From NCBI GenBank assembly GCA_900542005.1, contig UQLW01000010.1, positions 14,096 to 78,095 of the forward strand: a stretch of 64,000 bases of DNA, read 5' to 3'. This DNA comes from an uncultured Eubacteriales bacterium (GTDB taxonomy: Bacteria > Bacillota > Clostridia > Christensenellales > UMGS416). Shown here one piece after another: positions 33,514 through 40,928 of the stretch. Each line of letters starts with the position of its first letter. Position 1 is the first letter of the stretch. The position numbers were made by a program, and so were the translations under genes. Under the pieces are notes generated by a model, which was not told the origin of the DNA, searched no databases, and saw nothing but the letters and a program-made list of their open reading frames with translations.

Positions 33514-35175
33514 ATGAAGAAGCTGTCGAATATCGGTAACTATCTAAAAGATCACCCGCTTTTCATTTGTTTAGGCGTACTGCTTTTAGCTGGTGCCGTA
33601 GTCGCATGTATTAAGCTAGTCCATATATCCCAAAACCGTCTTTCTGTTGATTCATTATGCGATTATGGTGTAGAAGTATTTGACGTTCTGTTGGGTGGTG
33701 CGGCTGGTGACAATACGGAAGCTCAGGATGCACTGCGTCTGTGCCCATATCTTGTGACTACGCTGCGCTTTGGCGATGAAGCAAACTGGACAGAAGAGCT
33801 ATATGAGCCCATAGATAAATTAATGGAGCAGTTCTACCAATATGGATATTTACCGCGGGAGCCCTATGATACATTGGAAAATTATGTAACTTCAATGGAC
33901 GCGCCGCTTTTGGCTGTAACTGCCCAGTTAGCTTATGAGCGGAGTGGAAATGAACGGTTTAAGAAATATGTGGAAGATTTAATTCCCTATCTTGTCCAAG
34001 ATACAAGCCAAATGGGTTATGTTTTAAAGCTAAATGATTCAGAGTGGTGGCCTCTGGAATATGCTTGGCAGGATATTACAGAAGATGACGCTTGGTTTGT
34101 ATTAAATGGCTCTCTATATGGTATGGTTTGTGTAGAAATGCTGGAAAATCTTACAGGAGACGTACGATTGACAGAATTATCAGAAAAGGCTTTAAACGCT
34201 TACCGTACCAGAGCTGACAGCTTTCTTTATCCAGATGGTTCGTGGTGCTGGTATGATCTAAACAGCAAAAATGGCCAGAAAAATATTAATAGCATTGAGA
34301 AGATGCTGATTGAGCTTAGAGCTTATAAATCTTTATATGTTTTGACCAATGAATCGTTTTATCTTGAGCAATATAATGTCCGCAGAGATTTGTTAGAAGC
34401 TGCCTTGCCTATGTATGTGTGTAGAACGGAGCAAGGCAACACCGCTATGCTGTTACGTGCTTGCTTACCGCATCCTTATATGGTCGACACATATCAAAGC
34501 ACAATAGAATTTCTTGATGAGAAAGGAAATGTAGTTGCAACGACGGAGGCAACATCACGTGAAGTGGAAAACAGCTATATAAAGGTTTCAGTACCAGATA
34601 GCGTTAAATCTTATCGGCTATGGGGTCAGGTAAATACGGTAGATAAAACGCTTTTGGTTGAAGCGCCGGTTATTGACATAACGCCGGAAGCTTTGGAATT
34701 GAGCCCTGTTTCTGGAAAATGGAGCGCTACCGAAGATGGTCAGATAAACGACAAAAAGTTGACTGTTACAGCCGATGCTACTGAAAGCCTTAATGCACGT
34801 ATTTATTTTGACATGGAAACTGCGCTTACGCTTCAGCAAAATACATATATTATTGTAGAGCTGAATAATCATTCGGATCAAACAGTGCCCATGCGAGGAT
34901 ACTTTTATGATGAAAATGGCAATGCGGCAGATCGGACATTATTACCTTGTAAGCCAGGAAAAAGTATACAAATTCTGAATCACATTGGATTTAGAAATTT
35001 GTCGTTTCCCATCGCAAAGCTGCAAAAAATGTCCTTTGCCTTTGCAACCAACAATATGACTGAACCTGTTGCGGAAATTGAGATTGGTAATATCTATGTT
35101 TGCCAAAATACCGCTCAAGTTATATCATATTTGGATCAATATGAATGGAAAGATTATTGGAGTGTAATCGAATAG
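33514..35175 (+). CDS. Membrane-anchored glucuronyl C5-epimerase-like protein
   Basis: A 553-residue protein with one N-terminal membrane helix (about residues 18-37) and the rest outside. Residues about 50-330 form a helical toroid with DDAWFVLNGSLYGMVCVEMLENLTGD, resembling the C-terminal domain of D-glucuronyl C5-epimerases, which invert C5 of uronic acids inside a finished polymer. Residues about 350-550 are beta-rich and may bind sugar. AAGGAGG before the ATG fixes the start. As last gene of an island that makes a mannuronic-acid derivative, it could turn D-ManNAc3NAcA into L-GulNAc3NAcA units (inference). A lyase or glycosidase of the same fold is the alternative. Confidence 0.55.
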   Translation: MKKLSNIGNYLKDHPLFICLGVLLLAGAVVACIKLVHISQNRLSVDSLCDYGVEVFDVLLGGAAGDNTEAQDALRLCPYLVTTLRFGDEANWTEELYEPIDKLMEQFYQYGYLPREPYDTLENYVTSMDAPLLAVTAQLAYERSGNERFKKYVEDLIPYLVQDTSQMGYVLKLNDSEWWPLEYAWQDITEDDAWFVLNGSLYGMVCVEMLENLTGDVRLTELSEKALNAYRTRADSFLYPDGSWCWYDLNSKNGQKNINSIEKMLIELRAYKSLYVLTNESFYLEQYNVRRDLLEAALPMYVCRTEQGNTAMLLRACLPHPYMVDTYQSTIEFLDEKGNVVATTEATSREVENSYIKVSVPDSVKSYRLWGQVNTVDKTLLVEAPVIDITPEALELSPVSGKWSATEDGQINDKKLTVTADATESLNARIYFDMETALTLQQNTYIIVELNNHSDQTVPMRGYFYDENGNAADRTLLPCKPGKSIQILNHIGFRNLSFPIAKLQKMSFAFATNNMTEPVAEIEIGNIYVCQNTAQVISYLDQYEWKDYWSVIE

Positions 35176-35213
35176 TCGTAGTCCAACATTTAACTAACCT
35201 TTGACAGCCGAAT

Positions 35214-35267
35214 AAAAGCCCAAGCTGATTTCATCCAAGTGAGAGGATGAGATTCGCTTGGGCTTTT
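35214..35267. terminator. Terminator at the end of the polysaccharide island, shared with phoH
   Basis: The stem AAAAGCCCAAGC (35214-35225) / GCTTGGGCTTTT (35256-35267) has A/T tracts both ways between convergent genes; the long loop contains a second small stem. Confidence 0.8.
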
Positions 35268-35284
35268 GCTGCAAAAATTTTATG

Positions 35285-36277
35285 TTACCTCCTCTGTTCC
35301 CTCTCCCGCTTTTTATCCCGCTTTTCATAGGCTTGGATGATGGCCTGGACCAGCTCGTGACGGACGACGTCCTTGGCGGTGAGTTGGCAGATCTCGATGC
35401 CGGGGACATGGGCGAGCACGTTGGTAGCGTCGACAAGGCCGCTGGTTTTGCCGGCCGGCAGGTCGATCTGGGTGACGTCGCCGGTGATAACCATGCGGCT
35501 GCCCTGGCCCATGCGGGTCAGGAACATCTTCATCTGCTCGGGCGTCGTATTTTGCGCTTCGTCCAGCACAATGAAGGCGTCGTTCAGGGTGCGGCCGCGC
35601 ATATAGGCCATGGGCGCGACCTCAATGACCCCCTTCTCTTGCAGGCGGGCATAGCTCTCCTGCCCCAGCATATCGTAAAGCGCGTCGTAGAGCGGACGGA
35701 GATAGGGATCCACCTTGTTCTGCAGGTCGCCCGGCAGGAAGCCCAGCTTTTCGCCGGCCTCGACGGCCGGACGGGTCAGGACGATGCGGCTGACCTCTTT
35801 ATTTTTGATGGCCAGGCAGGCCATGGCCATGGCAAGATACGTTTTGCCGGTGCCGGCAGGGCCCACGGCAAAAACCACGGCATTCTTCCGGATGGCGTCG
35901 ATATACTTTTTCTGGCCGACGGTGCGGCACTTAATCTGCTTGCCCCGATGGGTGACCAGCACCACGTCGCCCATCATCTGCGAGATGAGGTCGGCCTGGC
36001 CCTCCCGGGCCAGGGATACGGCATAGCGCACCCGGCTCTTATCGATGGGTTCCTTCCGGGCGATCATTTCCAGCATCTTATCGAGCACGGCCACGGCGAC
36101 CTGAACGTGGGCATCCTCGCCCTCCACGGTGAGCTCCCGGTCGCTTACGCGAATCTTCACGCCGCACTCCGATTCCAGTACCTGCATATTCTCGTCAAAG
36201 CTTCCGTAAAGGGCGATCAGCGCCTCCTGGCTGGGCACCTCCACCGAAGCGATAACCGTAGAAACTTCCTGCGTCAT
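35285..36277 (-). CDS. phoH: PhoH family ATPase
   Basis: A 330-residue P-loop protein with the fold of SF1 helicase cores. Seen: Walker A GPAGTGKTYLA (about residue 135), FLPGDLQNKVDPYLRPLYD, IEVAPMAYMRGRTLNDAFIVLDEAQNTTPEQMKMFLTRMG and RMVITGDVTQIDLP. An N-terminal KH-like part (about 20-90) is usual in the PhoL/YbeZ branch, which works with YbeY in rRNA processing. Here ybeY is at 18,547-19,314, so the partners have been split by the polysaccharide island. AAGGAGGATGCA precedes the ATG. An extended -10 promoter and a leader hairpin lie upstream. Confidence 0.93.
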   Translation of the reverse strand: MTQEVSTVIASVEVPSQEALIALYGSFDENMQVLESECGVKIRVSDRELTVEGEDAHVQVAVAVLDKMLEMIARKEPIDKSRVRYAVSLAREGQADLISQMMGDVVLVTHRGKQIKCRTVGQKKYIDAIRKNAVVFAVGPAGTGKTYLAMAMACLAIKNKEVSRIVLTRPAVEAGEKLGFLPGDLQNKVDPYLRPLYDALYDMLGQESYARLQEKGVIEVAPMAYMRGRTLNDAFIVLDEAQNTTPEQMKMFLTRMGQGSRMVITGDVTQIDLPAGKTSGLVDATNVLAHVPGIEICQLTAKDVVRHELVQAIIQAYEKRDKKREREQRR

Positions 36278-36321
36278 TGCATCCTCCTTGAAATGGGACG
36301 CCGAATCCGGCGGATCGACGA

Positions 36322-36355
36322 AAAGGCCGCGCGGCAGCGATTCCGCGCAGCCTTT
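36322..36355 (-). promoter_or_regulatory. Leader hairpin of phoH, attenuator-like
   Basis: A 13-bp stem (36322-36334 with 36343-36355, one G-U pair in the transcript) and an 8-base loop start within a few bases of the predicted phoH transcript start, followed on the minus strand by TTTTCG. It could limit read-through into phoH. Confidence 0.5.
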
Positions 36356-36363
36356 ATTTTTTC

Positions 36364-36372
36364 ATTATAGCA
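36364..36372 (-). promoter_or_regulatory. Extended -10 promoter of phoH
   Basis: TGCTATAAT on the minus strand (36364-36372), about 90 bases before the phoH start. The -35 is poor (GTGGCA at 18 bases). Confidence 0.55.
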
Positions 36373-36433
36373 CAGGGCCACAGCCATTGCCACCGGTAGA
36401 TTGGACAGGGCGATCCGGGCCCAGCATAAAAGC

Positions 36434-36463
36434 GGCGCGCCGCCTGTCGGCAGGCGGCGCGCC
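36434..36463 (-). terminator. Terminator after the small Cys-containing gene
   Basis: A perfect 13-bp stem GGCGCGCCGCCTG / CAGGCGGCGCGCC with a TCGG loop, followed on the minus strand by GCTTTTATG. Confidence 0.75.
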
Positions 36464-36469
36464 ATGGGC

Positions 36470-36646
36470 TTATAGGTCGTCGGCGTCCTGTACGGGGCGA
36501 TCATCAGCGACAGGGGAGCCGGTATAGCTGCCCTGCACGTCCGAGGGCACCTCGCGGCCGCTTTGGCGGGCCAGGGTTGATCCGGCTTTTACGCCTTTCT
36601 CGGTGGGCTTTTTGCGGCCGCAGCCGCACTTGGTTTTCTCCTTCAT
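36470..36646 (-). CDS. Small Cys/Lys-rich protein, 58 residues
   Basis: A short gene with a strong ribosome site (GGAGGTGAACGTCC before ATG). It starts MKEKTKCGCGRKKPTEKGVK and ends DRPVQDADDL. The CGCGRKK head is basic and could bind metal or cross-link, while the tail is acidic. The DVQGSYTG...PVQDADDL ending recalls small uncharacterised clostridial proteins, but I cannot name a family. It begins 18 bases after the Pro/Cys-repeat protein gene on the same strand and ends at its own terminator, so the two are probably cotranscribed. Confidence 0.65.
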   Translation of the reverse strand: MKEKTKCGCGRKKPTEKGVKAGSTLARQSGREVPSDVQGSYTGSPVADDRPVQDADDL

Positions 36647-36664
36647 GGACGTTCACCTCCGCCA

Positions 36665-38554
36665 TTAGTATGGCGGACAGAAGGGATTTTCATCCTTGGG
36701 CGGCAGGCAGCTGGGACGGTATCCCTGGCAGCTGTCCTCAGGCCATGGCGGACAGGCGGGCATCACGCGCTCATTGATAAAATCAATTCCGCAAACGGGC
36801 TCATTTTTCAGTGTGACCACATACCGGTTGCATCCGACGCTCTGCCAGCCCTCCCGGGGCGCCTCGGTCACCCGGTAGCGCCCCCGCGGGAGCCCATCAA
36901 AGCAATAGCGGCCGCGGCAGTCGGTGACCTGGGAACGGAAGGGCGCTGCATCCTCGCGGTCCTGCTCCCGATGCAGGAGGATCCGCCAGCCGGGCACAGG
37001 ACGCCCGGTGGGCGTGCGCTTCATGCCGCTGATGGAAGGGCCCTTACGAAACACATTGGTAAAGACCGGTACGCCGCTGAGCAGACCCTGAGGCCCATGG
37101 TAGATCACCGTTTGATCGCAGGGGCGGACGAATACCTGATACCGGGTCCGGTCCAGCTTCCAGCCGGATGCGGAGCAGCGGGGCTGCGCCTCCCGCATGA
37201 TAAACCATTCCCCCTGGGGCTGCAGCGCGATACGGGGGATAAAGGTGAAGTGTACCCAGCCGGCGCTGTCGTTGCTGCCGCGCGCTACGGCGAAGCCATC
37301 GCTGCGCTCCAGCACAAATTCAAACTGCCCGGCCCGAAGCGTGCCGCCGCGCACCTGCTTATAGGCGCGCACCTGCAGGACGCCGGGCGGACAGGGCGGA
37401 GGCGACGGGGGACAGGGCGGAGGCGACGGGGGACAGGGTGGAGGCGATGGTGGGCAGGGTGGAGGCGATGGCGGACAGGGCGGAGGCGATGGTGGGCAGG
37501 GTGGAGGCGACGGGGGACAGGGCGGAGGCGATGGCGGACAGGGTGGAGGCGATGGCGGACAGGGTGGAGGCGATGGCGGGCAGGGTGGAGGTGATGGCGG
37601 ACGGCAGGGTGGCTCCGGAGGCAGCCCCCTGGGGCAATTGACAAAGCGCGCATAGGGGGAGGGCAGAAGCTCCACGGCGAAGCTGAAGGCTTCGCCGGGC
37701 GCCGCCTGGCGGCCGCGCTGGGTGAAGGCGGCGTAGCCTTCCAGCACAAAGGGGCTGTTGGCGGGCGCATAATCGGCGGGCAGCATGGCGACACAGCGGC
37801 CCGGCCGCGCGGCAGCGGCGTCCGGTATGCGGGCGCCATTGAGGGTCAGGTTGGTCAGCGAGATCCCTGCCGCCTCCGGCAGGGTAAAGAGGAAGCTCAC
37901 AGCGTCATACCGGCCTTGTCCCCGGGGGAGGCGGAGCTGGCTTTGGGCTCCCAGAAGCCGGGCGGTGAGGCAGAGCTGCTCCTGCCCGGAGAGGCCGGTT
38001 TCATAGGCCAGCTCCACGCAGAAGGGCACGCTTTGGCCCAGGGGGACAGGCTGATTGACCGGAGGAGCGGCGTATTCGTCGGAGCAAGCCTTCAAACCAA
38101 AGAAGTCCCGGGTAAAGACGGCCCGGGCGACGGGATAGCCGCGGCGGTAGCGGAAGACGACGCAGTCGCCCTGGGCGGCCAGTATGCTTTGCCCAGGGCA
38201 GCCATTGTCCACACGAATGGCTTCCAGCCGGCTGCCGGGGACGGGCCGCTCCCGGATGGTAATGGGGAAGTCGTTGCCGGTCCAGGGGAAATCCGGACGG
38301 CCCTGGGCAAGCAGGTCGGCAATGGTTCGCCCCGTGCCGTCATCCAGCGGAGTATCCTCCACCTGGAAGCAGCCGCCGGGGCCGGTGGAGGTGTTGAGGC
38401 AAAAAGCCTTGCCGGCAAAGGTGAAATCCAGCTGGAAGGGCCAGCCCCGGGCTGGATTGTCAAGCTGCCAGGGGGAAATGGGGGGCTCCTCCAATACCTT
38501 GCAGATCCTGCTGGGCGGGAAGCGCTCCTGATAAAACCCATTGATACCGGTCAT
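36665..38554 (-). CDS. Pro/Cys-repeat protein with pilin-like (FctA and SpaA/Cna-B type) domains
   Basis: A 629-residue protein in four parts. Residues 1-315 are two beta-rich modules with scattered Cys. Residues about 316-390 are ten copies of PPSPPPC. Next comes a module (about 395-500) like the FctA/Spy0128 pilin fold (FEFVLERSDGFAVARGSND; WFIMREAQP). A SpaA/Cna-B prealbumin-like module follows (about 505-600; TDCRGRYCFDGLPRGRYRVTEAP), then a Cys/Pro-rich tail ending FCPPY. There is no signal peptide, membrane helix or sortase motif, odd for such modules, and many Cys. It could be a spore coat or exosporium protein; a CATAGGATA element upstream looks like a sigma-K -10. AAGGAG before 38554 decides the start. 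Confidence 0.65.
   Translation of the reverse strand: MTGINGFYQERFPPSRICKVLEEPPISPWQLDNPARGWPFQLDFTFAGKAFCLNTSTGPGGCFQVEDTPLDDGTGRTIADLLAQGRPDFPWTGNDFPITIRERPVPGSRLEAIRVDNGCPGQSILAAQGDCVVFRYRRGYPVARAVFTRDFFGLKACSDEYAAPPVNQPVPLGQSVPFCVELAYETGLSGQEQLCLTARLLGAQSQLRLPRGQGRYDAVSFLFTLPEAAGISLTNLTLNGARIPDAAAARPGRCVAMLPADYAPANSPFVLEGYAAFTQRGRQAAPGEAFSFAVELLPSPYARFVNCPRGLPPEPPCRPPSPPPCPPSPPPCPPSPPPCPPSPPPCPPSPPPCPPSPPPCPPSPPPCPPSPPPCPPSPPPCPPSPPPCPPGVLQVRAYKQVRGGTLRAGQFEFVLERSDGFAVARGSNDSAGWVHFTFIPRIALQPQGEWFIMREAQPRCSASGWKLDRTRYQVFVRPCDQTVIYHGPQGLLSGVPVFTNVFRKGPSISGMKRTPTGRPVPGWRILLHREQDREDAAPFRSQVTDCRGRYCFDGLPRGRYRVTEAPREGWQSVGCNRYVVTLKNEPVCGIDFINERVMPACPPWPEDSCQGYRPSCLPPKDENPFCPPY
37389..37605 (-). 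repeat. Ten 21-bp tandem repeats encoding PPSPPPC
   Basis: Ten full 21-bp units differ only by C/T and A/G changes, mostly at third codon positions. They encode a rigid proline spacer with a Cys every seven residues. Copy number is likely to vary between strains. Confidence 0.9.
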
Positions 38555-38607
38555 GGGATCGATCTCCTTTCCTTGGGGTACGCGCGCAGGGACTGCGCGC
38601 ATCCCTA

Positions 38608-38635
38608 TATCCTATGACCATGGAGGAAATGCGGT
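38608..38635 (-). promoter_or_regulatory. Candidate sigma-K-like (mother-cell) promoter of the Pro/Cys-repeat gene
   Basis: On the minus strand CATAGGATA (38608-38616) fits the sigma-K -10 CATANNNTA, with AC 17 bases upstream (38634-38635). The -35 is only two bases, so this is weak. A stem GCGCGCAG / CTGCGCGC lies in the leader. Confidence 0.3.
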
Positions 38636-38676
38636 TCCCAGGGCGCATTTTCTGTGCGGATAAGCGGGCGGTATGG

Positions 38677-38682
38677 TATAAT
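38677..38682 (+). promoter_or_regulatory. Extended -10 promoter of the PHP-domain gene
   Basis: TATAAT preceded by TGG, 35 bases before the start codon. No good -35 is seen. Confidence 0.5.
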
Positions 38683-38716
38683 CACAGCGGGACTCGACTG
38701 ACAAGGAGGAAAGAAT

Positions 38717-39637
38717 ATGATTCGTCAGGCTGCTTTTGCCCAGGGAGCCAGGCTCCTCAAGGGCGCGCTGCATTGCCACACCACCCGCTCGGACGGCGCC
38801 GGTACGCCGGAGGAGACGATCCGCTACCACGCGCAGCATGGCTACGATTTTATGGCGCTGACCGATCACCGGGTGTATAACTATACCAACTTCGCCCCTG
38901 ACGCCGGCGTTACCCTGATCCCCGGTATGGAGATGGACCGGAACCTTCCCGGCCCCGGCATCCACTGCCACCATATCGTGACGATCGGGCCGGAAAAAGC
39001 GCGGGGCAACGGCTTTTCCCAGGATCAGCGCTTTGAGAGCGCGCAGATCACCACGGCGGACGAATGCCAGCAAATGCTGGATATGCTCCATGAGAACGGG
39101 AATATGACGATTTACTGCCATCCCCAGTGGAGCGGCGTGTCGGCCCGGGAGTTTGAGGGGCTCAAGGGCAACTTTGCCATGGAAATATGGAACAGCGGCT
39201 GCGCTATGGAGGACGGCGTGGATACCAACGCCGCCTACTGGGACGAGCTGCTGGCGCAGGGGCAGGTGATCTATGGCGTGGCCACTGACGACGGCCATTC
39301 GATGCGCCAGCACTGCAACGGCTGGGTGCGGGTGAACAGTGCCAACAGGGTGGACGATATCCTGCAGGCGCTGAAGGCCGGCGCCTTCTATTCCTCCTGC
39401 GGGCCGGAGATCTACGATTTCCGGGTCGAGGACGGGCAGGCGTATATCGAATGCTCCCCGGTTCAGCGCATCCAATTCCGCCATTTCCGGGCACCCTATC
39501 ACCTCATTGAGGGCGAGGATGGAGCCAGCGTGACTTCGGGCTCCATCAAGATTTGGGAGGGCACCGGCTATATCCGCGCCGTGGTAACCGATGAAGCCGG
39601 GCGCCGGGCATGGACGAACCCCATCTTCTTTGTATAA
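38717..39637 (+). CDS. PHP-domain phosphoesterase-like hydrolase (CehA/McbA type)
   Basis: A 306-residue protein with the metal-binding PHP barrel: LHCHTTRSDG (His19, His21, Asp26), LTDHRV (Asp50, His51), a Glu in PGMEM, HHIVTIG, CHPQW, and ATDDGH near residue 195. PHP enzymes hydrolyse phosphoesters with two or three metal ions; CehA/McbA members can cleave other esters. The substrate is not known. The last 60 or so residues form a small beta domain (GYIRAVVTDEAGRRAWTNPI) common in this subgroup. AAGGAGG lies before the ATG. Cytoplasmic, single gene, followed by a hairpin. Confidence 0.82.
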   Translation: MIRQAAFAQGARLLKGALHCHTTRSDGAGTPEETIRYHAQHGYDFMALTDHRVYNYTNFAPDAGVTLIPGMEMDRNLPGPGIHCHHIVTIGPEKARGNGFSQDQRFESAQITTADECQQMLDMLHENGNMTIYCHPQWSGVSAREFEGLKGNFAMEIWNSGCAMEDGVDTNAAYWDELLAQGQVIYGVATDDGHSMRQHCNGWVRVNSANRVDDILQALKAGAFYSSCGPEIYDFRVEDGQAYIECSPVQRIQFRHFRAPYHLIEGEDGASVTSGSIKIWEGTGYIRAVVTDEAGRRAWTNPIFFV

Positions 39638-39670
39638 TGGCCGGGACGGACAGCCGCCATTTGGTTACAC

Positions 39671-39708
39671 AAAAAAACAAGCCGCAGGGGAGAAGCTCCT
39701 GCGGCTTG
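39671..39708 (-). terminator. Terminator of the phosphodiester glycosidase gene
   Basis: The 11-bp stem CAAGCCGCAGG / CCTGCGGCTTG is followed on the minus strand by seven T residues (39671-39677). Confidence 0.85.
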
Positions 39709-39767
39709 CTGCTTTCAGGCGGGCGGGAAAGGGCCAGGGACGTTCCCCTGGGCTGCGCCGGGAGGGA

Positions 39768-40772
39768 TTATTCCGCATCCAGACCAGGCGTAAGGCTGGA
39801 GGAACCAAAGATCAGCATATCGGGGATGCGGCGCTGGCCGTTGGTGGTTTCGCCCTGGTGGGTGTTGAGCTGTTCGCCCATAAAGACCATGGCGGTAGAC
39901 TGACCGCCGTCCAGGTTATAGGCGGTTACGCAGCCCTGATCCACGAATTCCTGGGCCAGCCGCTCCAGGGTGACGCCGCGGCTTACGCCGGGCTTGCGCC
40001 CGTCCACCAGGATGCCCACATAATGGCCGTTTTCTACCATACCAAAGGCGCCCCGGGGGTTGTTGCGGAAAAGGTTATGGCCGGACAGGCCCTCGGCGAT
40101 CCGGCCGTCCTCCACCAGGATGGGGCCGAAGCTGAAGGTATTCTCAATGCCCAGATTCTGGAAATCCTCCACGGAATAGGGGTCCCGGCCGCGCTTAAAG
40201 ACCCGCAGCGCGCCGTCGGGCATAAAGGCCATGGTATCGGGCCCCAGCTTTTCCTTGTATACGGTTCCGTTGCGGATATCCGGCCCCAAATCCTCATTCC
40301 AGGAATCATGGAAATAATTGGCGTTCTGCCCGTAAACAGCCTGATATTTCCGGGCGAGCTCTTCGGGCATTCCGGTGGAGCGACCCTTCTTCTCGTCCAG
40401 CAGGCCGCTGATCATGTTCTGTGTGTCCCTGGAGTAAATGTGCGCGATATAGAACCAGCTGCCGCAGTCCTCCTTATAGGACTTTTCTATGAATACGCCC
40501 AGCGTGGGGCCGCGATAGCGCCAGGACTGATCCTCCACAATGGATACCTCCTCCTTCATGGAGAAGAACTGGGCCCAGGGATCCGGCGTGGGCGTAGGGC
40601 TGGGTGTGGGCGTTGGCCTGGGCGTAGGCGTGGGGCTGGGCGTGGGCGCCGGGGTGGATGTCACGGCCGGCGTGGATGGCTCAGGCGTGGGCCCCCCATC
40701 GGCTGGCTGTGAGCCGCAGCCGCCGCAGGCCAGCAATCCAGCGAGCATAACAGATAACATCATTTTTCGCAT
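39768..40772 (-). CDS. Phosphodiester glycosidase (NAGPA) family lipoprotein
   Basis: A 334-residue lipoprotein. The signal peptide ends in a lipobox (LLACGGC), followed by a Pro/Thr-rich spacer (about 25-62, TPTPSPTPTP). The rest is the NAGPA domain: ANYFHDSW, GAFGMVENGHYVGILVDGRKPGVSRGVTLERLAQEFVDQG and the active-site-like YNLDGGQSTAMVF. The family removes GlcNAc-1-phosphate-type caps (the human uncovering enzyme) or acts on wall teichoic or sugar-phosphate polymers in bacteria. Expected at the outer face of the membrane. The start at 40772 gives a normal basic MRKMMLS head. Confidence 0.85.
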   Translation of the reverse strand: MRKMMLSVMLAGLLACGGCGSQPADGGPTPEPSTPAVTSTPAPTPSPTPTPRPTPTPSPTPTPDPWAQFFSMKEEVSIVEDQSWRYRGPTLGVFIEKSYKEDCGSWFYIAHIYSRDTQNMISGLLDEKKGRSTGMPEELARKYQAVYGQNANYFHDSWNEDLGPDIRNGTVYKEKLGPDTMAFMPDGALRVFKRGRDPYSVEDFQNLGIENTFSFGPILVEDGRIAEGLSGHNLFRNNPRGAFGMVENGHYVGILVDGRKPGVSRGVTLERLAQEFVDQGCVTAYNLDGGQSTAMVFMGEQLNTHQGETTNGQRRIPDMLIFGSSSLTPGLDAE

Positions 40773-40883
40773 CGGTCGGTCTTCCCTTCTTCCTTGCTGC
40801 CATTTTGGACGGAAAAAAAGGAGGATTTTTCGCCGGAAAAGAAAAATATTCCAAGAAAAAAGGGAAAACAGGCGATGAAACGC

Positions 40884-40906
40884 AAAAAGCCGGGCAAAGC
40901 CCGGCT
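40884..40906 (-). terminator. Terminator of the BadF-type kinase gene
   Basis: The stem AGCCGGGC / GCCCGGCT with an AAA loop is followed by T residues on the minus strand, about 25 bases after the stop. Confidence 0.8.
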
Positions 40907-40928
40907 ATCGCAAACGCTTATGCTGCGG

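Noticed and set aside
37389..37605. Possible CRISPR-like array
   Set aside because: The 21-bp units are directly adjacent with no spacers and are in frame as PPSPPPC, so they are protein-coding repeats.
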